Source of the DNA: Ursus arctos
Taxonomy: Eukaryota; Chordata; Mammalia; Carnivora; Ursidae
DNA length: 64,000 nucleotides
NCBI RefSeq assembly: GCF_023065955.2
Contig: NW_026622874.1
Span: forward strand, 31,137,772-31,201,771
Direction: 5' to 3'
Shown: piece by piece, positions 13,260 through 24,065 of the stretch
Position numbering within the stretch: the stretch's first letter is position 1
Layout of the letters: each line of letters starts with the position of its first letter
Made by a program: the position numbers and the translations under genes
Notes under the pieces: model-generated
Databases searched by the model: none
Told to the model about the DNA's origin: nothing
The model's input: only the letters and a program-made list of their open reading frames with translations

Positions 13260-13855
13260 GTCCCCAAACTCACTGCCAACGAAGGTCTCATCACTGCTTA
13301 TCTAACTGGTCCTTTCTACCTTCAGTAGTCCCACCTCCAATTCATTTTCCATTACAATTTAAATAATCTTTCTTGAATACATTTCTAAAAGCACCACACT
13401 GTCCAGCTTAAAAATCTTCCAGGACTCTATATTTCCTTTAAGACAATAAACCCCTAAACATGGCATTCAAACCTATTACCTATTCTCCAAACACAGATTC
13501 TAAGCTAAAGACGCTAAAATACACTCTCGTTTGCTTTCACACAATCACGATTCCATGGCTGTTGAAATAGTGTTCACTCAAGTCCAGTTCACCCACTCTG
13601 TGAAGACTACATTAGACTTCCCGATATCCCCACCTTCCAAACAACACCCGAGTCACCTCCTTCCCTGAATGTCTACAGCACTTTGTTCATGAAACTAATA
13701 GACCTCTTATCATATTATATTATACATATGGTCAATGGTCTTCCTCCTCTAGTCTGTGGGCTCTTTGAAACAAGCTTGTTTTATTCATCTTTACACCTAC
13801 AGTACATAGTATGGCACATAAAAAGCTTTCAACAAATGTTTGTGAAATAAATCTA
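13260..13855 (+). mobile_element. L2 LINE 3' region
   Basis: The order of motifs follows the L2 3' end: CTTCCAGGACTCTATATTTC, CACCTCCTTCCCTGAATGTC, TAGTCTGTGGGCTCTTTGAA, then a final CATAGTATGGCACATAAAAA and CAACAAATGTTTGTGAAATA. Confidence 0.7.
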
Positions 13856-14289
13856 ATTTCAGAATGCCTAAAATCAATCTAACCAGGGTGTTTTATCAAT
13901 TAACGTAGAGGAGAAATGGTAGGAAAGTAGAGATGGCTCCCAAATACATAGGTAAAATGAAAAGAGAAGGTGCCTCCGGGACATTGGTAGCAGTTTCAGA
14001 GCTTAGGGCAAGAACAGAAGAGCCACTGAAGTTATACTTCTCTCCTCACTGCTTTTCCCCCAGACTACAGAGCCGTGATGGCACAACAGAACCATGGGGA
14101 AGCAATCGAGACAGCACAGAAGTGGAGGGAGTGAGGGGGAAGAAGCAGTGAGGAGGAAAAAATTAAAACCCTAAACTGAAGCTGCAAAAACGGAAGCGTC
14201 CGGGGTGACAGATGACATATGCAGCCCTTGCTCATGCCCGCTCGCTTTCATCACCACCACTGTTTTCTCTACCCTCGGCCACAATGACC

Positions 14290-14480
14290 ATTTACTGTCA
14301 CTTACCCACAGGGGCCAGAACTATGTTAAAAACTACCACATATACCATGTAATGTTCACGACAACTTTATCAGGAAGGTACTATCCACATTTTAGAGACA
14401 ATGAAACAAACCTAAAAACCATTAACTGTATTGCCTGAAGTTTGTAGCTAACATGTTAGTCACAGGAGCCAGAATAAAAA
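14290..14480 (-). mobile_element. MIR SINE remnant
   Basis: Inverted MIR: GTAATGTTCACGACAACTTT, then GGTACTATCCACATTTTAGA and a degraded tRNA-like head. Strongly diverged. Confidence 0.5.
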
Positions 14481-15722
14481 CAAGGATCAGGTTCAAAACC
14501 GCTTCTCTTATGGCTCTACTATTCATGTGCCAGGGATGGAAGGGGTGGACGTCGGCTGGGGACCGGCTTTACTGCTTCGCGTCACTCAGGTATCTTTGTA
14601 AGCACACGTTCTGTTTCTCTCGTACTAGAATTCTAGGAAATTTTGAGGGTAGCATCTAGCATTTTTTATTTCTTCCCTACCGTCTCGTAATGAGCTTTCT
14701 ATATAGTAATCACTCAGTATTTGATTAATTTCTTATTATAAATTGTGTGCTAGTAGAAATAAAAAGGAGGTACATCGGTCATTAAGCCAAATTAGAACAC
14801 CAAAAAGATGATTTAGCTCCTTTGACAACTCTATGTGGGGTAAGACTTAAAGTAATCAGTAGTTATAGGCCCTTAAACACAAACCACAGTTGTAAAATGA
14901 AGGATAGTTTGTGTTTGATGTAATAAAAAATCGCTGTCTAAGATACATGACTCTCTTCTTCATAGCTGAGAATAAAGATAACAATTACTAAGAGCACTCA
15001 CACATTCTATCAAGCAGGTGAGCAGCCTACCTAAAATGTGGAAATAAGTATGCTTTAATTAATGGCAACTAATTTCCCATATAGAAAGATGTAAAAACGT
15101 GTTAGAGTGGACATGTATCTTCTATATAGGTTGAATTTTAAGTCAAGGTCAATCCATGAAGTAAAGATCAATTAAAGACAAAATAATCCTTGAAAATTCC
15201 TGAAGTCACCCTTACGGCAAAGTATAATACAGCATGAGCTCTCAATCCACACTGGACACTTTTTCCCCTTACACAGAACAGCTCACTATTTCTTCGCTGT
15301 GTGCCACGTGAAGAATTCAGCTTCTGTTTAGGGGCCGCGCTGAACGAAAAAGCATACATTTACACACTAGAATCAAGTTCAACACTCTAGGAGACCTAGA
15401 CTCTGCCAGTTTCCATACCAGGTAGTTAGAAATTGACTCCATGTGAGACAACAGCAGATTCACTTCTTCCACCTCGTGCTTGCGTTGTGTAAAGAGAAAC
15501 ACAAGTACTATGGTATTTAAATTATTTGGTGATTTGCTTTGAGGTGTTTTGGGTTTTGGCTTCAGTCCAAAGATCTGAATTTTGATAAATTATATTCACA
15601 GAAATGGGACTCTGCTTATCTTTTGTTTTATCGTGCAGCCACAGAGGCCTAGGATTTTAGGTAAAAATAATCTAATACTATAGCATGTGATCTAAAAAAA
15701 TCAAATAAGTAGCCTGTGTTAC

Positions 15723-15938
15723 CTTCATCGATCGATGCTTCACTACTGTAGCCATCATACTCCGCAGACAAAGGGCTGTATTTTTGTCTTGTTTCCCAAG
15801 CATAGTTCTTTTGTCTCGAATCTGCCAACGGTAGTCTGGAATTGTGTGTTCTGGACAAGGCCTCGTGATATTTACCCAGTGCTTCATCTTCACTTTCAGA
15901 GGATGAACCATGCTCATCTTTGTCCATGTAGGAATTAT
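15723..15938 (-). CDS. SYT14: SYT14 internal exon: acidic/serine-rich linker
   Basis: This 216-bp coding exon of synaptotagmin-14 lies between the transmembrane segment and the C2 domains. On the minus strand an acceptor (CAAATAG) precedes ATAATTCC, and the exon ends in GATGAAG before donor GTAACA. It is read with two bases completing a codon and one base left over (phase 1 at both ends). The translation runs NSYMDKDEHGSSSESEDEAL and ends SSEASIDEG, which matches my memory of vertebrate SYT14. The SSSESEDEA run is a plausible casein kinase 2 target (inference). The linker looks disordered and has no C2 residues. SYT14 belongs to the Ca2+-independent synaptotagmins. Both upstream exons at 19743-20676 and 22979-23143 end in phase 1 and can splice to it. 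An overlapping reading frame on the same strand is a shadow. The next exon, expected to begin after DEG, was not found below this point in the window. Confidence 0.95.
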
Positions 15939-15994
15939 CTATTTGGAATGACAGAGAGAACAAATCAAAATTTTAACACAATAAACTACGATGA

Positions 15995-16090
15995 ATTTGA
16001 TACACACACATACATATACACACACAGAGATAAATGTCACATATATCCACATACACATGAATGTACATATACACATACATACACGATGTG
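15995..16090 (+). repeat. CA/TA-rich low-complexity tract
   Basis: Imperfect ACACATACATATACAC repeats 60 bp from the acceptor of the linker exon. Apparent open frames through it are artefacts of the repeat. Confidence 0.75.
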
Positions 16091-16439
16091 AATTTTCAAC
16101 TTTAAATAAGTATAGTTTTTTCATTTAAGAAGCCCAAAGCTTTAGATTTTCATATTTTTAATAGAAAAAGATCAATTTGTATATTCTAATTATAAAAAAA
16201 GGTTAGTCGCAGGGATTTCCCAGCCATGTTACAGATAAAGGAAATAACAGAACTTGCCACCAGACACAATCTTTTAAAGGATGAGTAGCACAGAGAGAGA
16301 CTTGGAAGCATTATTGCCAGTACCTATGAACCCGATTCAAACTAGAATGTGACTAGAGATATTTCAGTTATCATCTGGGTCCAAATTTTCAAAAATGACA
16401 ATGCTTATTTCTAGGAGAAGAGAGAAATGGGCAGACATA

Positions 16440-17000
16440 TACTGTTGGCGGAATTATCACTGGTACAAATCTTCTAGAGAGCAATTTGGCAATACGTATC
16501 AAACTTCAAATCTGCACAGTCTGTGATTCATTTCTAGGAATTTACCAATTCCATCTCCAAGAATTCGGCCTAAGAAAATAATTAACAAGTGAGCAAAGAT
16601 ATGTATTTCAGACAATTCACTGCACTGTGTTAAATAGCAACAGAAAACAAAAATAAAATATTATCTAAACGTCCATCACTGGGCTTTGGTTAAGTACGCT
16701 GTGATATCTCTAAGCAATGATACAGCATGCAGTCACTACAAACGAGGAGGTGAACTCACAGGTACTCACAGAAGAGTAACTACAACATTATGTTAAGAGA
16801 AAAGAGGAGGTTATAAAATAGAAAGCAAACCTACATTCCCATTTAAACACACACACACAAACACACCCCTACATGCAAGATACACACACACACACACACA
16901 GATACACATATATGCAATGTATGTTCATATGCACATACAAAAATATGTGGAAGGACACACTTATTTTCTTTGAAAGGGAGAGTTACTAAGAAAATTTTAC
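16440..17000 (+). mobile_element. Old L1 3' UTR remnant with CA repeats
   Basis: The L1M 3' UTR phrases GAGCAATTTGGCAATACGTA, TTTCTAGGAATTTACCAATT and TAAACGTCCATCACTGGGCT appear in order. They are followed by interrupted CA repeats at 16847-16905. Confidence 0.7.
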
Positions 17001-17449
17001 TTAAGTATAACTAAATTTCAAATAAATTTTTCAGGATATATAAAACTTGTATTATTCTTAAAATAATAGTTAACTAGTATAATAGTAACTAGTTGTTACC
17101 ATTTTTTTAAAGTAAAAATTTTAAAACTACACTATGTTGAGGTTCATTTAACCTAAGATGAGCCTTCTCAGAATAATAAAACATTTCTGGAAAGATAAAG
17201 AGATCACAGCAGGTAGAATTTATTAGTTTAGTAGAGGTATTTTTCTCTTTATAAACATTTGAGATCATCTGTATGAAAGGAATCAAGGTTTGAAATTCAG
17301 GTGGGGAGACAGAATAAGTCATTTAAAAATATGGTAGAGAAATGGTATGTTTAGAGTCAGAAGGAAGGGAGCCTGGATGTCACTAGTCTAAGTCCTCCGT
17401 TTTAATTCAGTAAGAGAAAGCCATGAGAGGGTAAAGCTATGACCAGTGT

Positions 17450-17850
17450 CATATTCTGCACGGCCCAATATGTAGTCACTAGCCACATGCAGCTATTTGA
17501 TTTAAAACAAAATAATTCATGAAAGTTCTTTTGAAAATCTCCTTTTCCTTACCTCCTACAACTCCCAAGTATATAATCAGTCACCCCTCACAACCCTGGT
17601 GCAGCGGCTCTTTCCGCCCATGGGTCCTGTCCCCCTGTCCTTTTTGCACCAAAAAATAAAATAAAATAAAATAAAATAAAATAAAATAAAATAAAATAAC
17701 TTAAAACCCAGTCTCCCCAGTGCTACTGGCCATATAAGTGCTATACGTGCCTGTGGCTAGTGGTCACCACGTGGACTACATGGGACTTTTCCATCAGTGC
17801 AGAAAGTGCTGTTAGACGGTGCGGAGGTGATGGTAGATCTGGTCTAGAAC
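17450..17850. repeat. Ancient interspersed repeat, family not resolved
   Basis: GTCACTAGCCACATGCAGCT and, after the TAAAA run, GGACTTTTCCATCAGTGCAG and GTGCTGTTAGACGGTGC resemble a common mammal-wide repeat built on 'TAGCCACATGTGGCTA'. I cannot name the family safely. Confidence 0.5.
17650..17698 (+). repeat. (TAAAA)n microsatellite
   Basis: About nine near-perfect AAAAT units inside the ancient repeat. Confidence 0.9.
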
Positions 17851-19040
17851 CTGGGCCTTCTGACTCCCAGTTGAGAGCTTTAGCACTTTGTGGGCTACCA
17901 TGGTGGTGGTCTCTAAGGCAGCAGGAGAACTCTGAGGAGGGTCACTAGACATTCTGCCATCACACTTCACTTATTATAAAATATTACCTAAAGCAGTCCT
18001 GCATTCAGAAATATAGAAGGAAACTCTTCCTTCTCTTTCTATACCCTCTAAGCTTTATGAACAAACCTAGAACACAGGTATTAGTAATACTGATATTACT
18101 ATTAACTAATAATATTAGAGTTCAGCTATATGAAGAAGTAATCTATGGGTCAAATGATTTTCAAGACTTTTAGAACATAATATGTTTACGTTTAGTACTA
18201 ACTATAATCTAGAATACCTGAGAGATACTTGAGTTTTCTAGGGACCAGCATGCTTCTGAATGAAAAGAAATCAAAACAAAATTAACTGTATACTGCTACA
18301 TACATAGCACTTATTACTACTGTCTATCTGTTATTTTCTGAACAGCATATGTATCCTACTTTATTTTATTTTTGCTACTTCAAATAATAAGGCTAAAAAA
18401 ACTAAACCAAGGTTACGCAAAACTACTGAATTTGATAACTCAAAACAGTCAAAAAAAGTCGAAACAGACTCCAAAAAGGACATACTTCCAAAGACTGGCT
18501 TTCCTTTTTAACTAGTCTATCTGTCCTGGATCAGCCTCTATGATATCACTTAAAAATCATCCATATAATTGATAAATAGCAGACCCTGATTCTGCATGAA
18601 ACCATGCAGCAGAACTGAAAGTCTTCCTCATTTCTACTGCCACTCAGATTTTTGTTATTTTCATGAGAATCTAAATTTACAGAAAAATGACAGATATATC
18701 TGTATTTTAAATAAGAGCCAGTATACTTTTGGCCTTGTGATCAGATAGCAATAAATGGAAATGACTAAGGGATTACCAAAAGTAATCACTAGCAGTACAA
18801 AGCATTTCTGCAACCAAACCAAGTAACTGTCGGCTCACTGTTTTGAAAATTGTCACAAATACTGTGGTTAAAAACTATAAATGATTGGTTGGGATCTTAA
18901 TTCTACATAGAGAACTCATGAAAAACAATAGATTGTTCATGTATACTCATTGTAAACACAGAACTCATATAAAATTCTTGATATGTGGCTAAACGAATAG
19001 ACACATATCCTGAAGGGTGTTATTCAATAAAATAAACTCT

Positions 19041-19250
19041 AGGGGTGCCTGGGTGGCTCAGTCAGTTGAGCATCTGACTCTTGATTTCCCTTCAGATCAT
19101 GATCTCAGGGTCAGGGGATGGAACCCCTCCTTGGGCTCTGAGCTCAGTAGGGAGTCTGCCTTGCCCTCTGCTCATCCCCCTGCTCGCTCGCTCGCTCTCT
19201 CTCTCAAGTGAATAAATAAATAAAATCTTTAAAAATAAATAAATAAATAA
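19041..19250 (+). mobile_element. Can-SINE, older head type
   Basis: The head is GGTGCCTGGGTGGCTCAGTC, with a (GCTC)n/CT tail and (AAAT)n end. Flanks ATAAACTCT and ACAAACTCT look like a decayed duplication. It lies 0.5 kb downstream of the alternative SYT14 exon, antisense to the gene. Confidence 0.92.
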
Positions 19251-19742
19251 AACAAACTCTATTGCTCTAAAGGAAAAATAAAAAACACTTGATACAGATT
19301 CTTATGGGGATAGACTCGAAGGGCAACATAGTATAAGGGTCTCAGGGGTCAGTTACAAAAATATTAAATTTTAAAATTCAACTATAACATACTAAATACA
19401 CTCCAACTAGAGAATGCCTACTATTTGAAACTGGAGTTTCTGGTTGTCGAATAAACAACCACTAAGAAAAATTAGGGCCACTGAAAAATTGGCCAAATAA
19501 TGCAGGGACCAGGGACAATACTTAAGTTAGCAGTGTACAAAGAACATGAATGCTTTCAAAAGGATGGTCAGGAAAAAAAAAAAAATGAATGAACTTAAAA
19601 GTGTCTCCCAGTAAGAGGATTCAAGAAAATTTCAAATTAGATATATAGACACGTATAGGAAAGTTTGGAAATTTGGATGTTTTCTTAATTCAAAAAATCA
19701 AGAGAAAAGTTTATCACTCAAACCCCCAGTAGGAGACCTCAC

Positions 19743-20676
19743 CTTTTCCTGGTATTATCTTAGAATAGTTTTCATCTTTACTCTTTGTTGTTCCTTTGTG
19801 GGCAGAAATGGCTTCATTTTTCTTTGTTTTTATGTCTCCTTTCACTTTGTAGCACGTTGTTGGATTTTTTTGTTCTTTGATTTTTCCGTGTAACTTATCT
19901 GTAGAATTAGCTGATGGTACTGGGTGTAGGTCTTCTTTCATGGCGGGTTCCTGTATCATATGTCTGTTGCTTGCCAAAATATGTTTTGGAGAACACTCAT
20001 TTCCTGACCACTCATTCCCTCTGGGTCCTTTACTTTTAATAGCTTTTTCAGCTTTCTTTAAATGATTTTCTCTCATTTCTTGATATCTTACCTCCTTTAA
20101 GTCATTCTTACCATCATCGGGACTTCCTAATCCAATTTTTTTACCTCTGTCAGTATGTTCAAGTTCTTCACAAGCAGATCCAGCCCTTGCATTCTGCTTG
20201 GTAACTGACATCCCACCATCACTCAGGTGACCTCTCAAAGAAGAATCACCACCAGCATAACTGCCTTCCTGGCCTTTTGACGGCGCCTGTTGCCTATCAT
20301 TAATATGTCTGAACCCTCTTTCTTCGTCCATTCTGTGATCTTGCTTTTGTGAAATTGAAGTATTGTAACAACTGATTCGATCTGCTCTGTGCTCTGAACT
20401 GGACTGTGTTTTCTGACAATTAGTGTCTTTGGAGACTTCTGGTGACATGGCATTGGCTTGTTTAGAAGTATCTACTACAGTGTCTGCCACTGCACAGTTT
20501 TCTTCTTCTGGGCGAAAGCCATTTATCATACTTGTTACCTGCTCAGCAACTGAGTCAGTTAAAGCGTAGCTGACTTCCCCAACAGCAGTGGTCAGATCTT
20601 CTACGGCATTACTGATTGTGTCCACCAGAGAAGATACCGAAGGCAGATTCTGCTGGAAAGTTTTGAAAAATGCCAT
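19743..20676 (-). CDS. SYT14: SYT14 candidate alternative first coding exon (311 codons, soluble N-terminus)
   Basis: This open exon begins MAFFKTFQQNLPS, encodes 311 full codons plus one base, and ends CCAGGAAAAG before donor GTGAGG. The open frame would run nine residues past the donor to a stop. The ATG has A at -3 and G at +4, and the codon two before it is an in-frame TAG, so translation must start here. Residues 14-39 place hydrophobic side chains at 14, 18, 21, 25, 28, 32, 35 and 39, a 4-3 heptad pattern that suggests an amphipathic or coiled-coil helix. Residues from about 55 to 311 are hydrophilic, rich in Lys, Glu, Asp, Ser and Asn, and look disordered. There is no signal peptide or membrane segment. 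Joined to the exon at 15723-15938 the frame continues PGK-D-NSYMDKD. It would replace the membrane anchor of SYT14. I do not recognise the domain. It could also be an annotated long isoform that I cannot recall. Confidence 0.8.
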
Positions 20677-20693
20677 TTTCTAACTCCTTATTC
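20677..20693 (-). other. SYT14: Possible 5' UTR piece upstream of the alternative ATG
   Basis: On the minus strand, a TTGTTGCATCTGTTAG stretch ends at 20694 and could act as a moderate splice acceptor, leaving 17 untranslated bases before the ATG. Alternatively transcription may start nearby and this is simply leader. If the exon at 22979-23143 were spliced here, the junction codon would be T+GA, a stop. Confidence 0.35.
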
Positions 20694-21159
20694 CTAACAG
20701 ATGCAACAATGGAATTTTCTCTTCTCAAAACATCAACCACTTAGGAATTTGAATTTAAAATGTACTTAAATGTTGTTACTCATGAGCTCTGTATTATTAT
20801 TTTGCATTGTGGCTTTTAATCTTTCTGTAAATGCATTATGCATCGAAAGAAATACGTCGAAGCAAAAACTCTTCCAAAAAAAAAAAAAAATCAAACCACT
20901 TGGCTTAAATGTAATTACATTTTTTCCCACTCCATAGCTATCATAACAGCAGCAAGACAATATTTTCCCCTCAAATACTATTGGTTTTTTTATTCTATAC
21001 CTGCAAGAAGAAGTATAAAAAGGATTTTTATTATGGACTTTTGGTTTATTTACTAATAGTCTATGTAGGGGAACTATCCTATATTATTAACAAACTACCA
21101 GTATCATTTCAAATTAAGACAACTACTAAGGGGAAAATAAGCAATTTGCTCAGAGATCA

Positions 21160-21345
21160 GGACAGAGGAAAGAGCAGAGGGCGAACACTTGCACAGTTGC
21201 TACCAGATGCAAGGCACTGGGATTTACAAGTTGTTATACCTGATCTCACAATAACTCTAGAAAGTCAATATTATTATTCCTATTTAATAAGTGGGAAAAA
21301 AAACCAAGGCTCAGAAAAAGTAAGGTTCACAAAACCTTTCCAAAG
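21160..21345 (-). mobile_element. MIR SINE remnant
   Basis: Inverted MIR: CAAGGCACTGGGATTTACAA, CTGATCTCACAATAACTCTA and CCAAGGCTCAGAAAAAGTAA in order. Confidence 0.65.
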
Positions 21346-21649
21346 GATCGTTAAGGTCAAACCATTTTTATAATAACAGTGAGGGGATATTTAACTTTTT
21401 CACTCTCATTTGCTCATAAATGAACACTGGAGTTTTCCAGAGGCTACATGGCAGACTGGAGAAGCAGACATGAGAATAACAGCTGGTTCTTCTTTGCCAG
21501 TCATTAAAGGGATCTGCAGAAAATATAAAACAATGGCACTCTTCTCATCATTTTGGGGAGGGGGGGAGTAGAAAATATACTTTTTTTAAGTTTAAAAAAA
21601 TGTTACTTATATTTAACATGTATGTAATAGGCTTATTGGGGTTTTTGTG

Positions 21650-21785
21650 GGTTTTTTTTGTTCCAAGTTCTTATTTAAATTCTAGTTATTAACATATAGG
21701 GTACTATTGGTTTCGGGAGTAGAATTTAGTGATTCCTCACTTACATGTAACACCCAGTGCTCATCACAAGTTATTGGGTCTTTTT
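21650..21785 (-). mobile_element. Inverted carnivore L1 3' end
   Basis: TTAACATATAGGGTACTATT and CAGTGCTCATCACAAGTTAT are the antisense of the carnivore L1 3' terminus. Confidence 0.7.
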
Positions 21786-22978
21786 TAAACAAATAAATTG
21801 ATAAGAATATTTTTAAATTTTCTCAGTTTTAACTTTTACTATGGTACTTATCAATAGATACAACTCACATAAACAAAACCTCTTTGTGGTCTTCGATACT
21901 TTTGAAGAGTGTAAAGGGGTCATTAGCTCAGAGAAAAAGCAGAAATGCTGAACCAGGGGATTCCTGGAGGCTGCCCCAAGAGAGATCTTTAACCAGTTCA
22001 ACTCTACACAAATGATCAAGAAGCAAGACTCAAGTATGAGAAACGTTGAACTTGAATCAAAAATCACAAAAATACTACACTTTCCTGAGGCAGAAGTCAC
22101 AGATGTAATTCAGAAACCAAAAAATTTTTATAAACAATGCTACCATTTTTTAAGTTACCAGAAGTAAGAGAACAACATCTCTCCAACACCGTACACAGAC
22201 AAGAAAAGCCAGGTTTTTCTGCTAATGCTCTGCAGTACTGTTCCAAATTAACACCTTGCTTTTATAATTCTCAACTTGCTTCTGCTATCATTTATATAAG
22301 CCAGTCTCTGTAAACAGCAAATAAAGAACTCTTACAATAATATAAAAAAATTAACTCCACGGGATACTTTTCATGAAAGAGAGAACAAGATTATAGCCCT
22401 CATCTCTCCTACTATCTGGTAGTAGGAAGTGATATAATGCCTATGCACCAAGGGAGGGGGAGGAACACTAATTTTTATAAGCAGACTTTATCAATACACT
22501 GAGTAAAGAAAGAAAACCACTTTTTCCAAACAATAAAATGATCCATCAGCTGAGAATTCAACAGCAAATAAAGAAAAAGGGTGAATACTTTCAAAACCCT
22601 TCTATGGGAATATGGGGAAAAGCTCTCTAAAGAGTTATTTGGACAGTAAGATTTAAGCTATATAGAGAAGATACTTCCTTCTTAAGCATAACTACTCATA
22701 TTACAGGCTCAAAAGCATACCTTACATATGAAAAATGAAAATGTCATTTTCTGAAAGTATGCAATTCATCTTTATGCGATATATTAGCAATTCGTGAACA
22801 GAAAGATAATTGAACATAATTTACTTATTGGATTTTTTTTTTTACTCTCACAGAAAAGTGGCTCAAATGCTAGTTTACAGTATGTCAAAACCAACCTTAC
22901 CATGTATGTTTAAAAAAATAAAATAACAGAATGGTATAGATAAAAAGAAAAAGTAAGAAAAGCAGTGATGATACTTAC

Positions 22979-23143
22979 AAATTTTATCTTGTGAGTTCTT
23001 CCTTGTACCATATCCTGAACCAAGATCTGGAAACCCGCCAACATTTTCAAAACAGAACTTCTTATTAATATAGAGAAAAAGGAGCAGCATCAAGATAATA
23101 AACACCCCAACAGCTGACAAAAATCCAACTGCCTCTGGAGATA
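22979..23143 (-). CDS. SYT14: SYT14 transmembrane exon
   Basis: This 165-bp exon of synaptotagmin-14 has acceptor TTTTTTTTCCTCTAG on the minus strand and donor GTAAGT after GATAAAATTT. It starts with two bases completing a Val codon and ends with one base. The translation reads SPEAVGFLSAVGVFIILMLL, then LFLYINKKFCFENVGGFPDL and GSGYGTRKNSQDKI. The run from about AVGFLSAVG to LFLYI is the single membrane-spanning helix, followed by a basic-Cys stretch (NKKFC) typical of the cytosolic side of synaptotagmin anchors, where Cys can be palmitoylated (family knowledge). Spliced to 15723-15938 it gives DKI-Y-NSYMDKDEHG, as I recall for SYT14. The short preceding exon with the canonical start is not visible in the remaining 41 kb upstream and probably lies beyond the window. 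Confidence 0.95.
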
Positions 23144-23539
23144 CTAGAGGAAAAAAAAGTCACAGCTGTAAGTGTTTATTCTTCTTTAAGCTACAAATAA
23201 AAAGGAAACCCCCACACATATGTTAGATTACCACCTTAGTTACATTATACTTTTTAATTGTCATAGTTTACATAGGTTTATAAGAAAAACAAACTGCACT
23301 GTTTAATGAGCTGTTCAATTCATTCAACAGTACTTATTCAAATCCAAAAGTTTCTGTATAAATTATGTTGAAGCAATCTTAAAAGGAGTTTATAAAATAG
23401 GCAGTTACATATTTAGTCCATTTAAGAGTATTACAAAAATTTTAGCACAAGAATTAGAAAAAATTATTTCCCATGCACAGGAATCTTACTTAGCCAAATT
23501 TATAAGAACGTATACTATTATTCTTATCTCTAAAAGCTT

Positions 23540-23770
23540 CAATGGCCCATTTTATTTAATAAACTCTGGACTTCTTAACTTGGCATTCAAAGCTCCAGCC
23601 TCTTTTCAGTATTACACCCTAATCAAATGGTTCCACCCACTGCCTCCTAATCAGCTACATGCATTTCCACACACCTTGTCTCTGTTCATCTTCTTCCCCT
23701 CACCTGGAATGACTGAGTCTGCTCTCTACCATATCTCACTCATTCATTCAATCAACAAATATTCCGGACC
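23540..23770 (+). mobile_element. L2-like remnant
   Basis: GGCATTCAAAGCTCCAGCCT and CTTCCCCTCACCTGGAATGA resemble the L2 3' region. Edges are uncertain. Confidence 0.4.
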
Positions 23771-23869
23771 AGCAGCCATACACCAGGCATTATCACATAC
23801 ACAGTTCCTGTGTTCCATGAACAGTCCGGTGAAGGCACTTACGACATGGTGGAACAGAGTCCGAGAGTA

Positions 23870-24065
23870 GGGAAGAACAGGGACTACGAGCCACAGAAAC
23901 AATTAAGCCACTGTTGAAGGATCCAGTAGGCTTTTCTGAAAGTTATGGCCTCCATGATAATATTCTAAGAATTATTAAGAATTAGCAAGTTACCACTATC
24001 CCAGGCAGAAGACATGGCAAGTGCAAAGGCCCAGAGACAGGAAATCACTGTATATTCCAGAAACT
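23870..24065. repeat. Possible ancient interspersed repeat
   Basis: The phrase GGCAAGTGCAAAGGCCCAGA resembles a common mammal-wide repeat ('GCATGTGCAAAGGCATGGAGG'). The same family may be present at 25490-25640 and 34970-35370. Confidence 0.35.

Larger units (their letters stand above)
1..15722 (-). other. SYT14: SYT14 intron downstream of the linker exon (partial)
   Basis: This is intronic sequence from the donor at 15721-15722 to the window edge. I looked for the next SYT14 exon and did not find it. Apart from the repeats listed separately, I see nothing assignable in 1010-3340, 4100-4930, 5570-7600, 10120-10700, 10950-12010, 12200-13260 or 14490-15720. 3340-3850 and 7630-8690 are GC-richer and unassigned. 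Confidence 0.7.
15939..19742 (-). other. SYT14: SYT14 intron between the alternative first exon and the linker exon
   Basis: A 3.8-kb intron with donor GTGAGG at its high end and acceptor CAAATAG at its low end. It holds an L1 remnant with CA repeats (16.4-17.0 kb), an ancient repeat split by a TAAAA microsatellite (17.45-17.85 kb) and one Can-SINE. 17000-17440 and 17950-19040 show nothing recognisable. Confidence 0.8.
20694..22978 (-). other. SYT14: SYT14 intron between the transmembrane exon and the alternative first exon
   Basis: A 2.3-kb stretch starting at donor GTAAGT. If the alternative exon is used as a first exon, its promoter should lie here. The DNA is AT-rich without a CpG island. 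It contains a MIR remnant (21.16-21.35 kb) and an L1 3' piece (21.65-21.79 kb). 21800-22970 shows nothing recognisable. Confidence 0.7.

Noticed and set aside
15678..15917. 79-codon minus-strand frame overlapping the SYT14 linker exon
   Set aside because: It is out of frame with the conserved SYT14 reading and ends in the intron.
15735..16124. 118- and 61-codon frames near the SYT14 linker exon
   Set aside because: One is the antisense shadow of the exon plus CA/TA repeat, the other reads through the CA/TA repeat.
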